Source: Alcanivorax sp.
Lineage (GTDB): Bacteria > Pseudomonadota > Gammaproteobacteria > Pseudomonadales > Alcanivoracaceae
Length of the DNA: 64,000 nt
Reading direction: 5' to 3'
Assembly (NCBI GenBank): GCA_017794945.1
Contig: CP051239.1
Location: forward strand, 682,001 to 746,000
Below are positions 42,199-52,113 of the stretch, one piece after another. Position 1 is the stretch's first letter. Every line of letters begins with the position of its first letter. Both the position numbers and the translations under genes were made by a program. The notes under the pieces were generated by a model. That model worked only from the letters and a program-made list of their open reading frames with translations, made no database searches and was not told where the DNA came from.

Positions 42199-42843
42199 TC
42201 AGGAGCGGGAACCGGCGGGCTCGGATGCGGGGCGGGGCGCCTCGCCGGCGCGGGTCGTGGCCTGGCGGCGCGCGGCGCGCACGTCGCGGCGCACCACCAG
42301 GCGATCACGCACCAACCAGCCGGTGGCCCAGAACACCAGCCAGGGATCGATCAGATAATCCCAGAGATTGTCCGAGTGCAGCAGGTTGAAGTAGAACGCC
42401 CCCTGGGCCGCGATCAACACCACGCAGGGCGCGTAGGCCCGGTTCATCCAGGCGAACAGGCCGATCAGCAGCAACACGCTGCTGAACAGGATGTCGCCGA
42501 AGCCCAGCGCATAGGGATCGGCGTAGCTGGACCCGAGGCTCATGGGGTAGAAGAACAGCGCCAGCCCCACCAGCATCACGCACACCGCCCGCAGCTGTCC
42601 CACCGGCAACCAGTAACGGCCGCGCAGGCGGTGGTGAATGGCGGCCACCGCCAGCAGGCCCGAGGTAATACTCAGGTGGCTCAGATAACTCATCACCCAG
42701 CCGGCCAGCCCGACCGGAAACGGCAGCAACGACCAGACCACCAGCGCGGCCGCCAGCCCGCCGCGCACCGGCAACGGCAGACGAGCGCTCAAACGCAGCC
42801 AGATGGCCGCCAGCACCAAGGCACAGATAAGGCTAGAAATCAC
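42199..42843 (-). CDS. Multi-helix membrane protein of unknown function
   Basis: A 214-residue protein with six or seven predicted helices and a basic Arg-rich tail (VRRDVRAARRQATTRAG). The GTG at 42843, with GGGGGAT upstream, overlaps the sialidase-like gene by 11 bases and is preferred over an ATG at 42933 deep inside it. Translational coupling suggests shared function with the sialidase-like protein. No family recognised. Confidence 0.65.
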   Translation of the reverse strand: MISSLICALVLAAIWLRLSARLPLPVRGGLAAALVVWSLLPFPVGLAGWVMSYLSHLSITSGLLAVAAIHHRLRGRYWLPVGQLRAVCVMLVGLALFFYPMSLGSSYADPYALGFGDILFSSVLLLIGLFAWMNRAYAPCVVLIAAQGAFYFNLLHSDNLWDYLIDPWLVFWATGWLVRDRLVVRRDVRAARRQATTRAGEAPRPASEPAGSRS

Positions 42844-44128
42844 CGGCCATCCCCCCCAATAGCGGCTGATCCTCAGGAAGCCAGGCGTGTCGAATCGCCG
42901 ACTTGTTCCAAGTGTAGAGGATATGCACGTCACCGTTGGCGGCTTGGATCACATACGGATAGTCGTACTGAAACTCGCAGCCCTGTTCCTCGCACTTGTT
43001 GCGCGCCACGCGCTGACGCAGCAACGCCGGGCTTTCGGTTTCCAGGGTGCCGGCCACCTCCTCGGAAATCATTTCCATGTACTCGGTCTGCGGCACGTTG
43101 CCTTCGCGCCATTGCGCCCGGTTATGGAAGAAATAACGCCCCGACCAGGTCTTACCGCCATCATGGGTTTCGCGCATGCAGAGGTCGTCGCGCTCCATCG
43201 GGTTGCAGTTCGCCACCAGCAGCCAGTGCCCCGGCGACAGCACCACGCCACCCACCGCCGATGACGGGTTCTGCAGCTGCGACGGGCGCAGCGGCGACCA
43301 GTCACCACCGCCGTCGCGGGTCTCACTGCGGTACAGGAAGCCGGGGTGAGTATCGGTTTCATTACGCAGGAAGGCGGTGGCCCGTTTCGGCCCGTCCACC
43401 AGCACCAGCGGCTGAATCGCCTTGCGGCCGTGGCCGATGCGCTCCTTGTCGACGATCCGGTTGTGCTCGTCCAGGCGCAGTATTTCGCCGAATTTACCCA
43501 CCATTTCGTGGTACACCGGCAAGCCCACGGTGCCGTCCTGGTAGCGGATCGGCGGGGTTTTCACCAGGGTGCTGATATTCAGAAACGGAGAGGTGACCAG
43601 CGCTTCGTCGAACCGCCAGCTGGCGCCCATGTCGTCGGACTCCAGCACCACCAGGCGGCTCGCCGCCCAGCCACCGAAACTCACCGCCACCACGAACAGC
43701 CGCATGCGGCCGTCCTCGTCCAGCACCGGCACGGCGTTGCCCAGCTTGCGCACGTGCCGGCCCCACTGCAGGCGGATCTGCTCGCGGGTGACAACCCGCT
43801 CTTCCTCGCTCCAGGCACCCTGTTGCGGGTCGAAAATCGCCGAGTGGATGGCCACGTCCGGGCCGCCTTCACGTTTGCCGGCGAACCAGAACGCACGCAG
43901 GCGGCCGTCCGGCAGCGCCACCATGGACGGCGCGTGCACCAGCGGCGTCTCACCGTCGGAGGCGAAACGCATCTGCCATTGACCGTTCAACCGGTCGTGG
44001 CCGGGCACGTAATCCGGCTTGAATTCAGGCTTGGAAACCCGTTCCTGGTGTTCCGGCAGCACCGCCACGAAACTCACCAGCAATAAAGCGCCAAGCAACC
44101 AGTGAAAACCACGTCTTGCCATGGGCAT
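42833..44128 (-). CDS. Sialidase-like (BNR repeat) exported protein
   Basis: About 431 residues with an N-terminal signal anchor (FHWLLGALLLVSFVAVLP) and a six-bladed propeller. Asp-box motifs appear as SDDMGASWRF, TRDGGGDWSP and THDGGKTWSG. An Arg near the start (VVALPDGRLRAFWFAGKREG) and the C-terminal DVHILYTWNKSAIRH match exo-alpha-sialidase domain proteins. Whether it cleaves sialic acid is uncertain; many relatives act on other glycans. The start is ATG 44128 or 44122. Confidence 0.82.
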   Translation of the reverse strand: MPMARRGFHWLLGALLLVSFVAVLPEHQERVSKPEFKPDYVPGHDRLNGQWQMRFASDGETPLVHAPSMVALPDGRLRAFWFAGKREGGPDVAIHSAIFDPQQGAWSEEERVVTREQIRLQWGRHVRKLGNAVPVLDEDGRMRLFVVAVSFGGWAASRLVVLESDDMGASWRFDEALVTSPFLNISTLVKTPPIRYQDGTVGLPVYHEMVGKFGEILRLDEHNRIVDKERIGHGRKAIQPLVLVDGPKRATAFLRNETDTHPGFLYRSETRDGGGDWSPLRPSQLQNPSSAVGGVVLSPGHWLLVANCNPMERDDLCMRETHDGGKTWSGRYFFHNRAQWREGNVPQTEYMEMISEEVAGTLETESPALLRQRVARNKCEEQGCEFQYDYPYVIQAANGDVHILYTWNKSAIRHAWLPEDQPLLGGMAGDF

Positions 44129-44261
44129 TCGGCATCCGTTTGTCAAGGTGCGAGGAAAGGCACGAAGTCTAACACCGGCGTACGGGGATTGCCCCTACCC
44201 GGCGAAGACAAGCGACATCGATGATGGCATAATGCATCTACGACTTTCGGGTGACTTTTAT

Positions 44262-44981
44262 ATGCAAACCTCTCTCCGGGCAATCCCCTACCTGGTCCTG
44301 CTGACGGCCTTGCTGGCCGCGGAGCGGCTGCCTGCCCAGGCCGGCGCCTGGCAACTGGTCAGTGACCGCAACGGCATTCAGGTCTACATGCAACATGGAG
44401 ACCGGACACCGCTGAAAACGTTCCGCGGCGTGACCCGCTTCCCGCTCGACGATGAGTACGCCATGGTGGCCCTGCTCAACGATTACCAGGCCTACCCGGA
44501 CTGGCTGCACTTCGTGGACAGCGCCCGAGAGCTGGGTCGCAGCAACGAACAGGTGCGCCAGCTGCACTTCACCACGCTGCTGCCCTGGCCGCTGGCCGAC
44601 CGCGAGGCGGTGCTGCAGACCCGGGTGATACAGGCCAGCGACCCGAGCAATGAAGAAGTGGTGGTGGACCTCAGCAACCGCCCGAACCTGCTGCCCCCCG
44701 ACCCGGATTACGTGCGCTTCCCGCATATGGAAGGGATGCTGCGCTTCCGCCGCGTGGCGCCGGGCGAGGTGGAAGTGGTCTACCAGCTGGAATTGAACCC
44801 CGGCGGCTACATCCCCGCCTGGCTGGCCAACATCCTGCTGCGCGACGCCCCCTATTTCACCCTGGAGCGGCTGCGCCGGGTGGTGCACCGCGCCGAATAC
44901 CAGGGGCACTATTACGACTGGCTGGACCTGCGCGGGCCGGGCCGTCCGGAGCCGACGAAAAACGTAACAAAAAGCCCCTGA
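44262..44981 (+). CDS. START-like lipid-binding domain protein, secreted
   Basis: A 239-residue exported protein with a signal peptide ending near RLPAQAGA. A START/polyketide-cyclase-like fold follows: WQLVSDRNGIQVYMQ, LNDYQAYPDWLHFVDSARELG, PWPLADREAVLQTRV, and the C-terminal VYQLELNPGGYIPAWLAN. It probably binds a hydrophobic ligand in the periplasm (inference). Start choice between 44232 and 44262 is based on the signal peptide. Confidence 0.82.
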   Translation: MQTSLRAIPYLVLLTALLAAERLPAQAGAWQLVSDRNGIQVYMQHGDRTPLKTFRGVTRFPLDDEYAMVALLNDYQAYPDWLHFVDSARELGRSNEQVRQLHFTTLLPWPLADREAVLQTRVIQASDPSNEEVVVDLSNRPNLLPPDPDYVRFPHMEGMLRFRRVAPGEVEVVYQLELNPGGYIPAWLANILLRDAPYFTLERLRRVVHRAEYQGHYYDWLDLRGPGRPEPTKNVTKSP

Positions 44982-45057
44982 CACCTGTCATATTCGGCCC
45001 TTTTCGCTACCATTGACGTGGTTTTTTTTCGATGCCGACCAGGCGGAGACCACTGGC

Positions 45058-45795
45058 ATGGTGAACGCGCTTTTCTTTATCTACTCCTGGTTTATTTTCG
45101 TACCGCTGATGCTGCTGGCCACGGTGGTGGCCGGCGCCGTGTGCCTGTGCCTGGTGCCGTTTCTCGGCCCGCGACGGGTGGCGCGCCTGAGCGCCGTGCC
45201 CTGGGCGCGCCTAGGGCTGCTGCTCAGCGGCGTGCAGGTGCGCGTGCACGGCCTGGAAAACGTGGACCCGTCGCGCAGCTATGTGATTGTCGCCAACCAC
45301 CTCAGCCAGTACGACATCTGGGTGCTCTACGGGCACCTGGAACAGGACTTCCGCTGGGTGATGAAGCAGGAATTGCGGCGCGTGCCGGTGATCGGCGTGT
45401 GCTGCGCCATGCTCGGCCATGTGTTCATCGACCGCCGCGACCGCGCCTCCGCCCTGGCCAGCCTGGAGCAGGCCAAGCAACGCCTCACCGGCGGCACCAG
45501 CATCCTGTTTTTCCCGGAAGGCACCCGCAGCCGCAGCGGCGAGCTGCGCCCGTTCAAGAAGGGCGCCTTCCGCATGGCCCAGGACCTGGACCTTCCGATT
45601 CTGCCGGTCACCATTATCGGCACCCGGGAAATTCTGCCGGCGGATTCCCTGCGCATGCACCCGGGCACCGTGGACCTGACCGTGCACGCCCCGGTGGCCG
45701 TCACCGGCAAGGACGACGCCGCCGTGGAAGACGCCATGGCGCGCAGCCGTGCCGCCATCGCCAGCGTCGGCGAAGGCTGCCTGGAGCTGACCTGA
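45058..45795 (+). CDS. plsC: 1-acyl-sn-glycerol-3-phosphate acyltransferase
   Basis: Adds the second acyl chain to lysophosphatidate. 245 residues with two N-terminal hydrophobic segments. The HxxxxD motif is in VANHLSQYD, the second motif in FFPEGTRSRSGELRPFKKGAF, and a third in PILPVTIIGTREILP. ATG 45058 with GGAG upstream is preferred over TTG 45013. Confidence 0.92.
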   Translation: MVNALFFIYSWFIFVPLMLLATVVAGAVCLCLVPFLGPRRVARLSAVPWARLGLLLSGVQVRVHGLENVDPSRSYVIVANHLSQYDIWVLYGHLEQDFRWVMKQELRRVPVIGVCCAMLGHVFIDRRDRASALASLEQAKQRLTGGTSILFFPEGTRSRSGELRPFKKGAFRMAQDLDLPILPVTIIGTREILPADSLRMHPGTVDLTVHAPVAVTGKDDAAVEDAMARSRAAIASVGEGCLELT

Positions 45796-45922
45796 CGCCG
45801 CTCTGTTACCCTGGCGTCGCCCGGCGCCGGCGGCGTGGCCAGCTTCGACGTTGGAATTGGCCCCTTTTGCATGTCCGATGCCGCTACACTCCGGCCATTC
45901 AGACGGAATCGGAACAGCAACT

Positions 45923-46756
45923 ATGAAAGACTTCCAGAATAAAGTAGCAGTGATCACCGGCGCCGGCTCGGGCATCGGCCGGGCCCTGGCCCGGGATCTG
46001 GCCGCCGCCGGCGCCCGGCTCGCCCTCAGCGACGTGAATCAGGTCGGCCTGCAGGAAACCGCCGACAGCCTGGGGCTGGGCAGCGACCGCCTGATCACCG
46101 AAGCCTTCGACGTAGCCGACCGGGACGCCTTCTACGCCTTTGCCGAGCGGGTCACCGGCCACTTCGGCGCCGCCCATCTGGTGTTCAACAACGCCGGCGT
46201 GGCCCTGGGCGCCACCGTGGAAGACATGAGCTATGAGGACTTCGAATGGCTCATGGGCATCAACTTCTGGGGCGTAGTGCACGGCACCAAGGCGTTCCTG
46301 CCCCACCTGAAAGCCGCCGGCGACGGGCATATCGTCAATGTATCCAGCGTGTTCGGCCTGATCGGCGTGCCCACCCAGTCGGCCTACAACGCGTCCAAGT
46401 TCGCGGTGCGCGGCTTCACCGAGGCCCTGCGCCAGGAGCTGGAAATGGAAGGCGGCCGGGTGTCCTGCACCTCGGTGCATCCGGGCGGCATCAAGACCAA
46501 TATCGCCCGCAACGCGCGCATGGGCGCCGGCGTCGAGAAGATCACCGGCGACGTGGACAAAGCGCGCCGCGATTTCGAGAAGATGTTCCGCACCACGCCG
46601 GAAGAGGCCTCCCAAACCATCCTCAAGGGCGTGAAAGGCAATAAGCGCCGGGTGCTGATCGGCTCCGACGCCCGCGCCATCGACAGCATGCAGCGCCTGA
46701 TGCCCACCGCCTATCAGCGTATTATGGTGGCCGGACAGAAAATGATGCGGAAATAA
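45923..46756 (+). CDS. Short-chain dehydrogenase/reductase
   Basis: A 277-residue SDR. The nucleotide loop TGAGSGIG, NNAGV, catalytic Ser in VNVSSVFGLIG and the YNASK (Tyr-xxx-Lys) motif are all present, with PGGIKTNI after the active site. The C-terminal extension (KKNKRRVLIGSDARAID-like) is common in acetoin/lipid-related SDRs. Substrate unknown. Followed after two bases by the DUF938 methyltransferase gene. Confidence 0.9.
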   Translation: MKDFQNKVAVITGAGSGIGRALARDLAAAGARLALSDVNQVGLQETADSLGLGSDRLITEAFDVADRDAFYAFAERVTGHFGAAHLVFNNAGVALGATVEDMSYEDFEWLMGINFWGVVHGTKAFLPHLKAAGDGHIVNVSSVFGLIGVPTQSAYNASKFAVRGFTEALRQELEMEGGRVSCTSVHPGGIKTNIARNARMGAGVEKITGDVDKARRDFEKMFRTTPEEASQTILKGVKGNKRRVLIGSDARAIDSMQRLMPTAYQRIMVAGQKMMRK

Positions 46757-46758
46757 CC

Positions 46759-47340
46759 ATGAAACCTTTCTCCCAGGCAGCCGAAAACAACAAGGGTCCG
46801 ATCCTTGATGTATTGCGTGACTATCTCACTGCCCCGGGTGATCTGCTGGAAATCGGCGCCGGCACAGGCCAGCACGCGGTATGGCTGGCGCCGCACTTCC
46901 CCCAGGTGCTCTGGACGCCCACCGAGCTGCCGGAAAACCTGGACGGCCTGTCCCAGTGGCTGGCCGACGCCCCCAGCGACAACCTGGCCGAACCGCTGGC
47001 GCTGGACGTGGAAGGCGACTGGCCGGCGCAGGCCTACCGCTACATCTTCACCGCCAACACCTTTCATATCGTCTCTCGTCCGCAGGTCGAGCTTTGCATC
47101 CGCCGGGTGTGCGAGACGTTACTGCCGGACGGTCGCTTCCTGGTGTACGGCCCGTTCAATTATCACGGCACCTACACCAGCGACAGCAACCGGGAGTTCG
47201 ACCTGTCGCTGAAAGCCCGCGACATTGCCATGGGCATCCGCGACCAGGAGTGGGTGGTGGAACGCTTCGCCGAACACGGCCGCGAGCTGATCCACGACCA
47301 CGCCATGCCGGCGAATAACCGCATTCTCGTGTTTGGCTGA
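46759..47340 (+). CDS. DUF938 SAM-dependent methyltransferase-like protein
   Basis: A 193-residue class I methyltransferase fold. Motif I is LLEIGAGTGQHAVWLAPHFP, followed by WTPTELPENLDGL, ANTFHIVS and LLPDGRFLVYGPFNY, as in DUF938 proteins. The target is unknown. Probably in an operon with the preceding SDR gene. Confidence 0.88.
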   Translation: MKPFSQAAENNKGPILDVLRDYLTAPGDLLEIGAGTGQHAVWLAPHFPQVLWTPTELPENLDGLSQWLADAPSDNLAEPLALDVEGDWPAQAYRYIFTANTFHIVSRPQVELCIRRVCETLLPDGRFLVYGPFNYHGTYTSDSNREFDLSLKARDIAMGIRDQEWVVERFAEHGRELIHDHAMPANNRILVFG

Positions 47341-47402
47341 GACACAACCCGAGATTCCTCTGACAGTGCTGCCCGCTTTTTATACACTAGGTTCCCGTTC
47401 CC

Positions 47403-48668
47403 ATGGCCGGGCCGTTTTCCGCAGCACCCAAACCGAGCGAATCCATGCAAAACGAAACCACCAGCGAATGGAGCCTGGAGCAGTTCCAGGTCCCGGAAAA
47501 AGAAGGCGAAACCCGCTTCCACGACTTTGACCTGGAGCCGGCGCTGATGCACGGCATCGCGGACGCCGGTTTTCAGTATTGCACGCCGATCCAGGCCCAG
47601 GTGCTGACCCACGCGCTGGCCGGCGCCGACACCATCGGGCGGGCGCAGACCGGCACCGGCAAGACCGCCGCCTTCCTGATCACCATCATCAACGACCTGC
47701 TGCGCCACCCGATCACGGTGCCGCGCTACGCCGGCGAACCGCGGGCCCTGATCGTCGCGCCCACCCGGGAGCTGGCGATGCAGATCGAGAAGGACGCCAA
47801 ACTGCTGGCCCACCACACCGACCTGCAGGTGATGAGCGTGGTCGGCGGCATGAACTTCAACCGCCAGCAGGAACGCCTGCAAACCCGGCTGATCGACATT
47901 CTGGTGGCCACGCCCGGGCGCCTGCTGGACTTCGCCAAACGCCGCGACCTCTGGCTGGACCGGGTGGAAGCCCTGGTGCTCGACGAGGCCGACCGGATGC
48001 TGGACATGGGCTTCATCCCCGACGTCAAACGCATCGTCAACATGACCCCGAGCACCCGCTACCGGCAGACCCAGCTGTTCTCCGCCACCTTCAACGACGA
48101 CGTGATGAACCTGGCCGGGCGCTGGACCGAGGCCGCCCAGGTGGTGGAGATCGAGCCCACCCAGGTGACCACCGACACCGTCGACCAGAAGGTCTACATC
48201 ACCGCCACCCAGGACAAGTTCAACCTGCTCTACAACCTGATCACCCGGGAGAACATGTCGAAAGTGATCGTGTTCGCCAACCGCCGCGACATTACCCGGC
48301 GGCTCAACGACCGGCTGCATAAGAAGGGCCTGAACGTGTCGCTGATCTCCGGCGACGTGCCCCAGAACCAGCGCATGAAGACCCTGGAGCGGTTCCGCGC
48401 CGGCGACCTGCAGGTGCTGATCGCCACCGACGTGGCCGGGCGCGGCATTCACATCGAAGGCGTGTCCCACGTGATCAACTACAACCTGCCGGAAGACCCG
48501 GAGGACTACGTCCACCGCATCGGCCGCACCGGCCGCGCCGGCGCCAACGGCGTATCGATCAGCTTCGCCTGCGAAGACGACGCCTTCCTGCTGCCCCAGC
48601 TGGAGCAGGCCATCGGCATGAAACTCAACTGCGTGCACCCGGAAACCGCGCTGGTCGCCGACCAGTAG
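47403..48668 (+). CDS. rhlB: DEAD-box RNA helicase RhlB
   Basis: ATP-dependent RNA helicase associated with RNA decay. Motifs: Q motif [12 protein letters not shown], Walker [12 protein letters not shown], Ia [32 protein letters not shown], then the C-terminal lobe with [26 protein letters not shown] and [10 protein letters not shown]. 421 residues from ATG 47403; ATG 47445 is an alternative. It ends shortly after the core and lacks a long basic tail. Confidence 0.9.
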   Translation: MAGPFSAAPKPSESMQNETTSEWSLEQFQVPEKEGETRFHDFDLEPALMHGIADAGFQYCTPIQAQVLTHALAGADTIGRAQTGTGKTAAFLITIINDLLRHPITVPRYAGEPRALIVAPTRELAMQIEKDAKLLAHHTDLQVMSVVGGMNFNRQQERLQTRLIDILVATPGRLLDFAKRRDLWLDRVEALVLDEADRMLDMGFIPDVKRIVNMTPSTRYRQTQLFSATFNDDVMNLAGRWTEAAQVVEIEPTQVTTDTVDQKVYITATQDKFNLLYNLITRENMSKVIVFANRRDITRRLNDRLHKKGLNVSLISGDVPQNQRMKTLERFRAGDLQVLIATDVAGRGIHIEGVSHVINYNLPEDPEDYVHRIGRTGRAGANGVSISFACEDDAFLLPQLEQAIGMKLNCVHPETALVADQ

Positions 48669-48685
48669 CCCGGGAAGGAAAAACC

Positions 48686-49003
48686 ATGGCGGAACGTATC
48701 AGCCCGGAAGACGGGGTCATCAAACTGCAAAGCGGCGACACCCTGTTCGTCGACGTACGCGACCCGGCCAGCCACCAGGAAGCCCGCATCCCCGGCTCCC
48801 TGCTGCTCAACCAGAGCAACCTGGAAGATTTCCTCGCCGCCACCGACCGCCAGCAACCGCTGGTGGTGTACTGCTACCACGGGCACTCCAGCCAGGGCGC
48901 CAGCGACTACCTGGCGGAGCAGGGCTTCCATTCCGTGGTCAGTCTCGACGGCGGCTTTGAATACTGGCGCCAGGCCCACCCCGAACACGTGGACAGCGAT
49001 TAG
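48686..49003 (+). CDS. glpE: Thiosulfate sulfurtransferase GlpE
   Basis: A single-domain rhodanese of 105 residues. The active-site cysteine is in VVYCYHGHSSQGA, the GlpE-type loop, after TLFVDVRDPASHQEARIPGS. It moves sulfane sulfur from thiosulfate to cyanide or thiols. It starts 17 bases after rhlB with AAGGAAAAA upstream. Confidence 0.92.
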   Translation: MAERISPEDGVIKLQSGDTLFVDVRDPASHQEARIPGSLLLNQSNLEDFLAATDRQQPLVVYCYHGHSSQGASDYLAEQGFHSVVSLDGGFEYWRQAHPEHVDSD

Positions 49004-49103
49004 CACCAGCGCCGGCCCCCACCGGCGCGATGGCTGCGCCCGAACCACGCCGACTGGCCCATCATGGGCGTCCATGACATCCCGCGATAACAAGAGGAAC
49101 GCC

Positions 49104-50111
49104 ATGAACGCAGCCCAACTGGCCGACGCGCTCAAAAACGCCCATGTGGAACACGCCCGCCTGCGCCTGCAGGAGAAGCGCTACTGGCAGCAACAGCTGG
49201 ACGACGGCGTTAAAGCGCTGGGCAAAACCCCGGTGGGCGCCCTGGTGGACCCGGACGCCCTGGCCAAGGTGGTGGACGACTGGCTGGCCAGCGTGAACAC
49301 CGCCCAGGGGCTGCGGCCGGTGATCATTGAGGTGAGCGAAGCGATTCTGGAACAGGCCGGCGACGACCCGGCCACGGTGGGGGAGCTGCTGAACGAGGCG
49401 CACTTCGAAGCCATCCTGGAGCAGGCCCTGCGCCTGAAAACCCTGCGCGAAAAAGCCATCCACGCCTGTCTCAACCATCCGCTGGTCAGCGACATGGTCA
49501 GCGAGATGCTCTACACCGGCATCAAGAACTTCCTGCTGGAAGAAAACGTGCTCGCCAAGCTGCCCGGCGTCAGCAGCATGATGAAGCTGGGCCGCAAAAG
49601 CGTCGGCAAGGCCATGGGCGGCCTGGAAGACAGCATCCGCGACTACCTGCGCCACAACACCCGCGCCACCCTGAAAACCGGCGAGCAGTGGCTTAACCGC
49701 CAGCTCACCGACCAACGAATCGCCGAACTGGCCCGCGACGGCTACCGGCGCCTGGCGCCGCTCAAGCCGGCGGACGTCATCAAGACCGCGCCCAAGGGCC
49801 TGGCCGGCGACGTCGCCACCCACGCCTGCGTGATCGCCGACGAAGCCGCGCGCCTGGACTACAGCCGCCGCCTGGTGGCCGCCGGCATCCAGGCGGCGGT
49901 GCACTCGCTGCTGGAAAAAGACCTGCCCGCCCTGCTCAAGGCCATGGGCACCACCCCCAAAAAACGCAGCCAGGCCCTGGCCCCCGCCCTCGCCACCGGC
50001 GCCGCCGTGCTCGACCAGCAGGGCGTCCTCACCCCCTGGATCGAGCAAGCCCTCGGCGACTTCTACGACAGCGACGCCTGCAAGAACGTCCTCGAGAAAG
50101 CCCTGAGCTGA
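49104..50111 (+). CDS. Conserved protein of unknown function, helical
   Basis: A 335-residue cytoplasmic, mostly helical protein starting MNAAQLADALKNAHVEHARL, with AAGAGG upstream. It contains repeated Leu/Ala-rich helices, an amphipathic segment (EMLYTGIKNFLLEENVLAKLPG) and a GRKSVGKAMGGLEDSIRDYL stretch. No catalytic motif. Similar proteins appear in other gammaproteobacteria in my recollection, without assigned function. Confidence 0.75.
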   Translation: MNAAQLADALKNAHVEHARLRLQEKRYWQQQLDDGVKALGKTPVGALVDPDALAKVVDDWLASVNTAQGLRPVIIEVSEAILEQAGDDPATVGELLNEAHFEAILEQALRLKTLREKAIHACLNHPLVSDMVSEMLYTGIKNFLLEENVLAKLPGVSSMMKLGRKSVGKAMGGLEDSIRDYLRHNTRATLKTGEQWLNRQLTDQRIAELARDGYRRLAPLKPADVIKTAPKGLAGDVATHACVIADEAARLDYSRRLVAAGIQAAVHSLLEKDLPALLKAMGTTPKKRSQALAPALATGAAVLDQQGVLTPWIEQALGDFYDSDACKNVLEKALS

Positions 50112-50140
50112 TCGCAGATGGTTTGGCCGGAGCGAGCCTT

Positions 50141-50433
50141 GTGGGAGCGGGCCCCGCCCGCGAAAGGGTGGCTTTAGCCACCCGGCGGGATTCCAGAGAC
50201 GCTGTTGGTGCTGCCGTTAGATAAGGCTCTGGAATCCTGCCGGGAGCTTCGCTCCCTTTCGCGGGCAAGGCCCGCTCCCACAATCCAGCTTCGTAGCAGC
50301 GCTTTGCGGCTCGCACCTGAGGGAGGTTCGGTCTCGGTGCCAGTGTCCAGGACTGTGTGAGGCAGGGAGCCGAACACAAGCCTACAGGGACGTATTTACG
50401 GCGGGTCCTGGACACTGGCACCGAGACCGAACC
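50141..50433 (+). repeat. Composite repeat: palindrome plus long inverted repeat (copy 3)
   Basis: A large palindrome (arms 50141-50168 and 50254-50281, 26 of 28 pairs; inner 50184-50198 and 50227-50241) is followed by a 29-bp perfect inverted repeat (50325-50353, 50405-50433) around a 51-base loop. The part 50227-50433 parallels 18528-18736. It fills most of the gap between two convergent genes, ending 40 bases from the phoH stop. No gene within 50112-50472. Confidence 0.88.
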
Positions 50434-50472
50434 GGGCTACGGAGCCGCCACCCGAAGCCCGCCGCATAGCTA

Positions 50473-51933
50473 CTACAACCAGGTTTCCGCGTACTCGGCC
50501 AGCAGTGAGCGCGGCACCCCGTTGAGCTTCACCGAGCCGCCATAGACGAAGCCCTTGAAGCGCTCCGTCATATAGGTCAGCCCGGAACTGGTGGGTGACA
50601 GATAGGGCGTATCGATCTGCGCCAGGTTGCCCAGGCACACCACCTTCGAGCCCTCCCCCGCCCGGGTGATGATCGCCTTCATCTGGTGGGGCGTCAGGTT
50701 CTGGCTCTCGTCGATCAGGATCAGGGATTTCTGGAAGCTGCGGCCACGGATGTAGTTGAGCGCCTTGAACTGAATATTGGCGCGCTCCTTGACGTACAGA
50801 ATGCTGCCGGAGGGGTTCTCGTCGTTGAGGTGCAGCGCCTCGATGTTGTCGTTGATGGCGCCCAGCCAGGGGTCCATCTTCTCTTCCTCGGTGCCGGGCA
50901 GAAAGCCGTGCTCCTCCGCCAGCGGCGGCGTGGAGCGGGTGGCGATGATCTTGTTGAAGCGCTTCTGCTCCACCGTCATCTCGATGGCCGCCGCCAGCGC
51001 CAGGATGGTTTTCCCCGAGCCCGCCGCGCCGGTGAGCGTCACCAGGTGGATATCCGGATCCAGCAACAGTTGCAGCGCCACCGCCTGCTGAATGTTCATC
51101 GGCCGCAGGCCCCAGGCCTGCTGCTCCATCAGCGTTTCCGCCTTGTGGTGGCGCAGCGTGACCACGCCGCCCTCGACACTGAGAATGCGGCCGACGAAAC
51201 CGTGCTCATCGAGTATGTACTGGTTGGGATACACTTCCTCGCCGAGGATATCGCCCACCACCAGGCCGTGGGGCAGCCGGTGCAGGGTTTCCGCGCCCAC
51301 CTGCTCGGTGTCCACCTCGGTGACCTGATCCCAGAAGGAACCGGGCACTTCGAAGTAGCCGCGCGTGAGCTGCTTGATGTCCGACACCAGCTGGTCGTTG
51401 TGGTAGTCCTCCGAGTCGATGCCGCAGGCGCGCGCCTTGAGGCGCATGTTGATGTCCTTGGTCACCAGCACGTAGCGGGTGTCCGGGTCGGCCATCTTCA
51501 TGGCCATCACATCGTTGATAATGCGGTTGTCGTTGAGGTGGTCGGGCAACGCGGAGCCGCCGGCGCTGCCGCGCGGCATCAGCACGGTGAGCGTGCCCTG
51601 GGTGTAGTTGCCCCGGCCGATGGGGATGCCGGCTTCCACTTCCGCCGGCGTCGCCTGCCCCAGCACCCGGTCGATCTGGCGAATGGCGGCGCGGCAATCC
51701 GCGGCGGTGTGCGACTTGCCGGTTTTCAGGCGGTCCAGTTCCTCCAGTACGGTCATCGGAATCGCCACCCGGTGCTCTTCGAAATTAAGCAACGAGTTGG
51801 GATCGTGGATCAGAACATTGGTATCAAGAACGTAGGTTTTCGGAGTGGTATCGGGTTGCCCAAAGCGCTGGTCGGATGAGTGGCTGTCGGATGTGGCGGA
51901 AACGGAATGCAAGGTGGCCGCTCGCTCTTCCAT
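50473..51933 (-). CDS. PhoH-family protein with N-terminal PIN domain
   Basis: A 486-residue protein. The PIN domain (about 33-150) has acidic residues in YVLDTNVLIHDPNS and VLEELDRLK; the PhoH ATPase (about 260-480) has Walker A GAAGSGKTILALA and Walker B SLILIDESQNLTPHQ. This is the YlaK-like type, a predicted RNase coupled to an RNA-dependent ATPase. It is not the YbeZ type found with ybeY. No toxin-antitoxin partner is seen. Confidence 0.92.
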   Translation of the reverse strand: MEERAATLHSVSATSDSHSSDQRFGQPDTTPKTYVLDTNVLIHDPNSLLNFEEHRVAIPMTVLEELDRLKTGKSHTAADCRAAIRQIDRVLGQATPAEVEAGIPIGRGNYTQGTLTVLMPRGSAGGSALPDHLNDNRIINDVMAMKMADPDTRYVLVTKDINMRLKARACGIDSEDYHNDQLVSDIKQLTRGYFEVPGSFWDQVTEVDTEQVGAETLHRLPHGLVVGDILGEEVYPNQYILDEHGFVGRILSVEGGVVTLRHHKAETLMEQQAWGLRPMNIQQAVALQLLLDPDIHLVTLTGAAGSGKTILALAAAIEMTVEQKRFNKIIATRSTPPLAEEHGFLPGTEEEKMDPWLGAINDNIEALHLNDENPSGSILYVKERANIQFKALNYIRGRSFQKSLILIDESQNLTPHQMKAIITRAGEGSKVVCLGNLAQIDTPYLSPTSSGLTYMTERFKGFVYGGSVKLNGVPRSLLAEYAETWL

Positions 51934-52113
51934 GCGTATCCCCTATTTGCGTGACGTTAGGGCGGCGGGATACGGGCACGAGAGTGACGCCTGCTCCTGC
52001 CGCCGTTTACAGTGCTACCGGCGGTTGCTGGTTAGCTTTCAGCTTCGGATCGCGATCACTCCCGCAAGGGCGGGATGTAAATTACCATAACCCAGCTTTT
52101 CAGACCTGACAAC

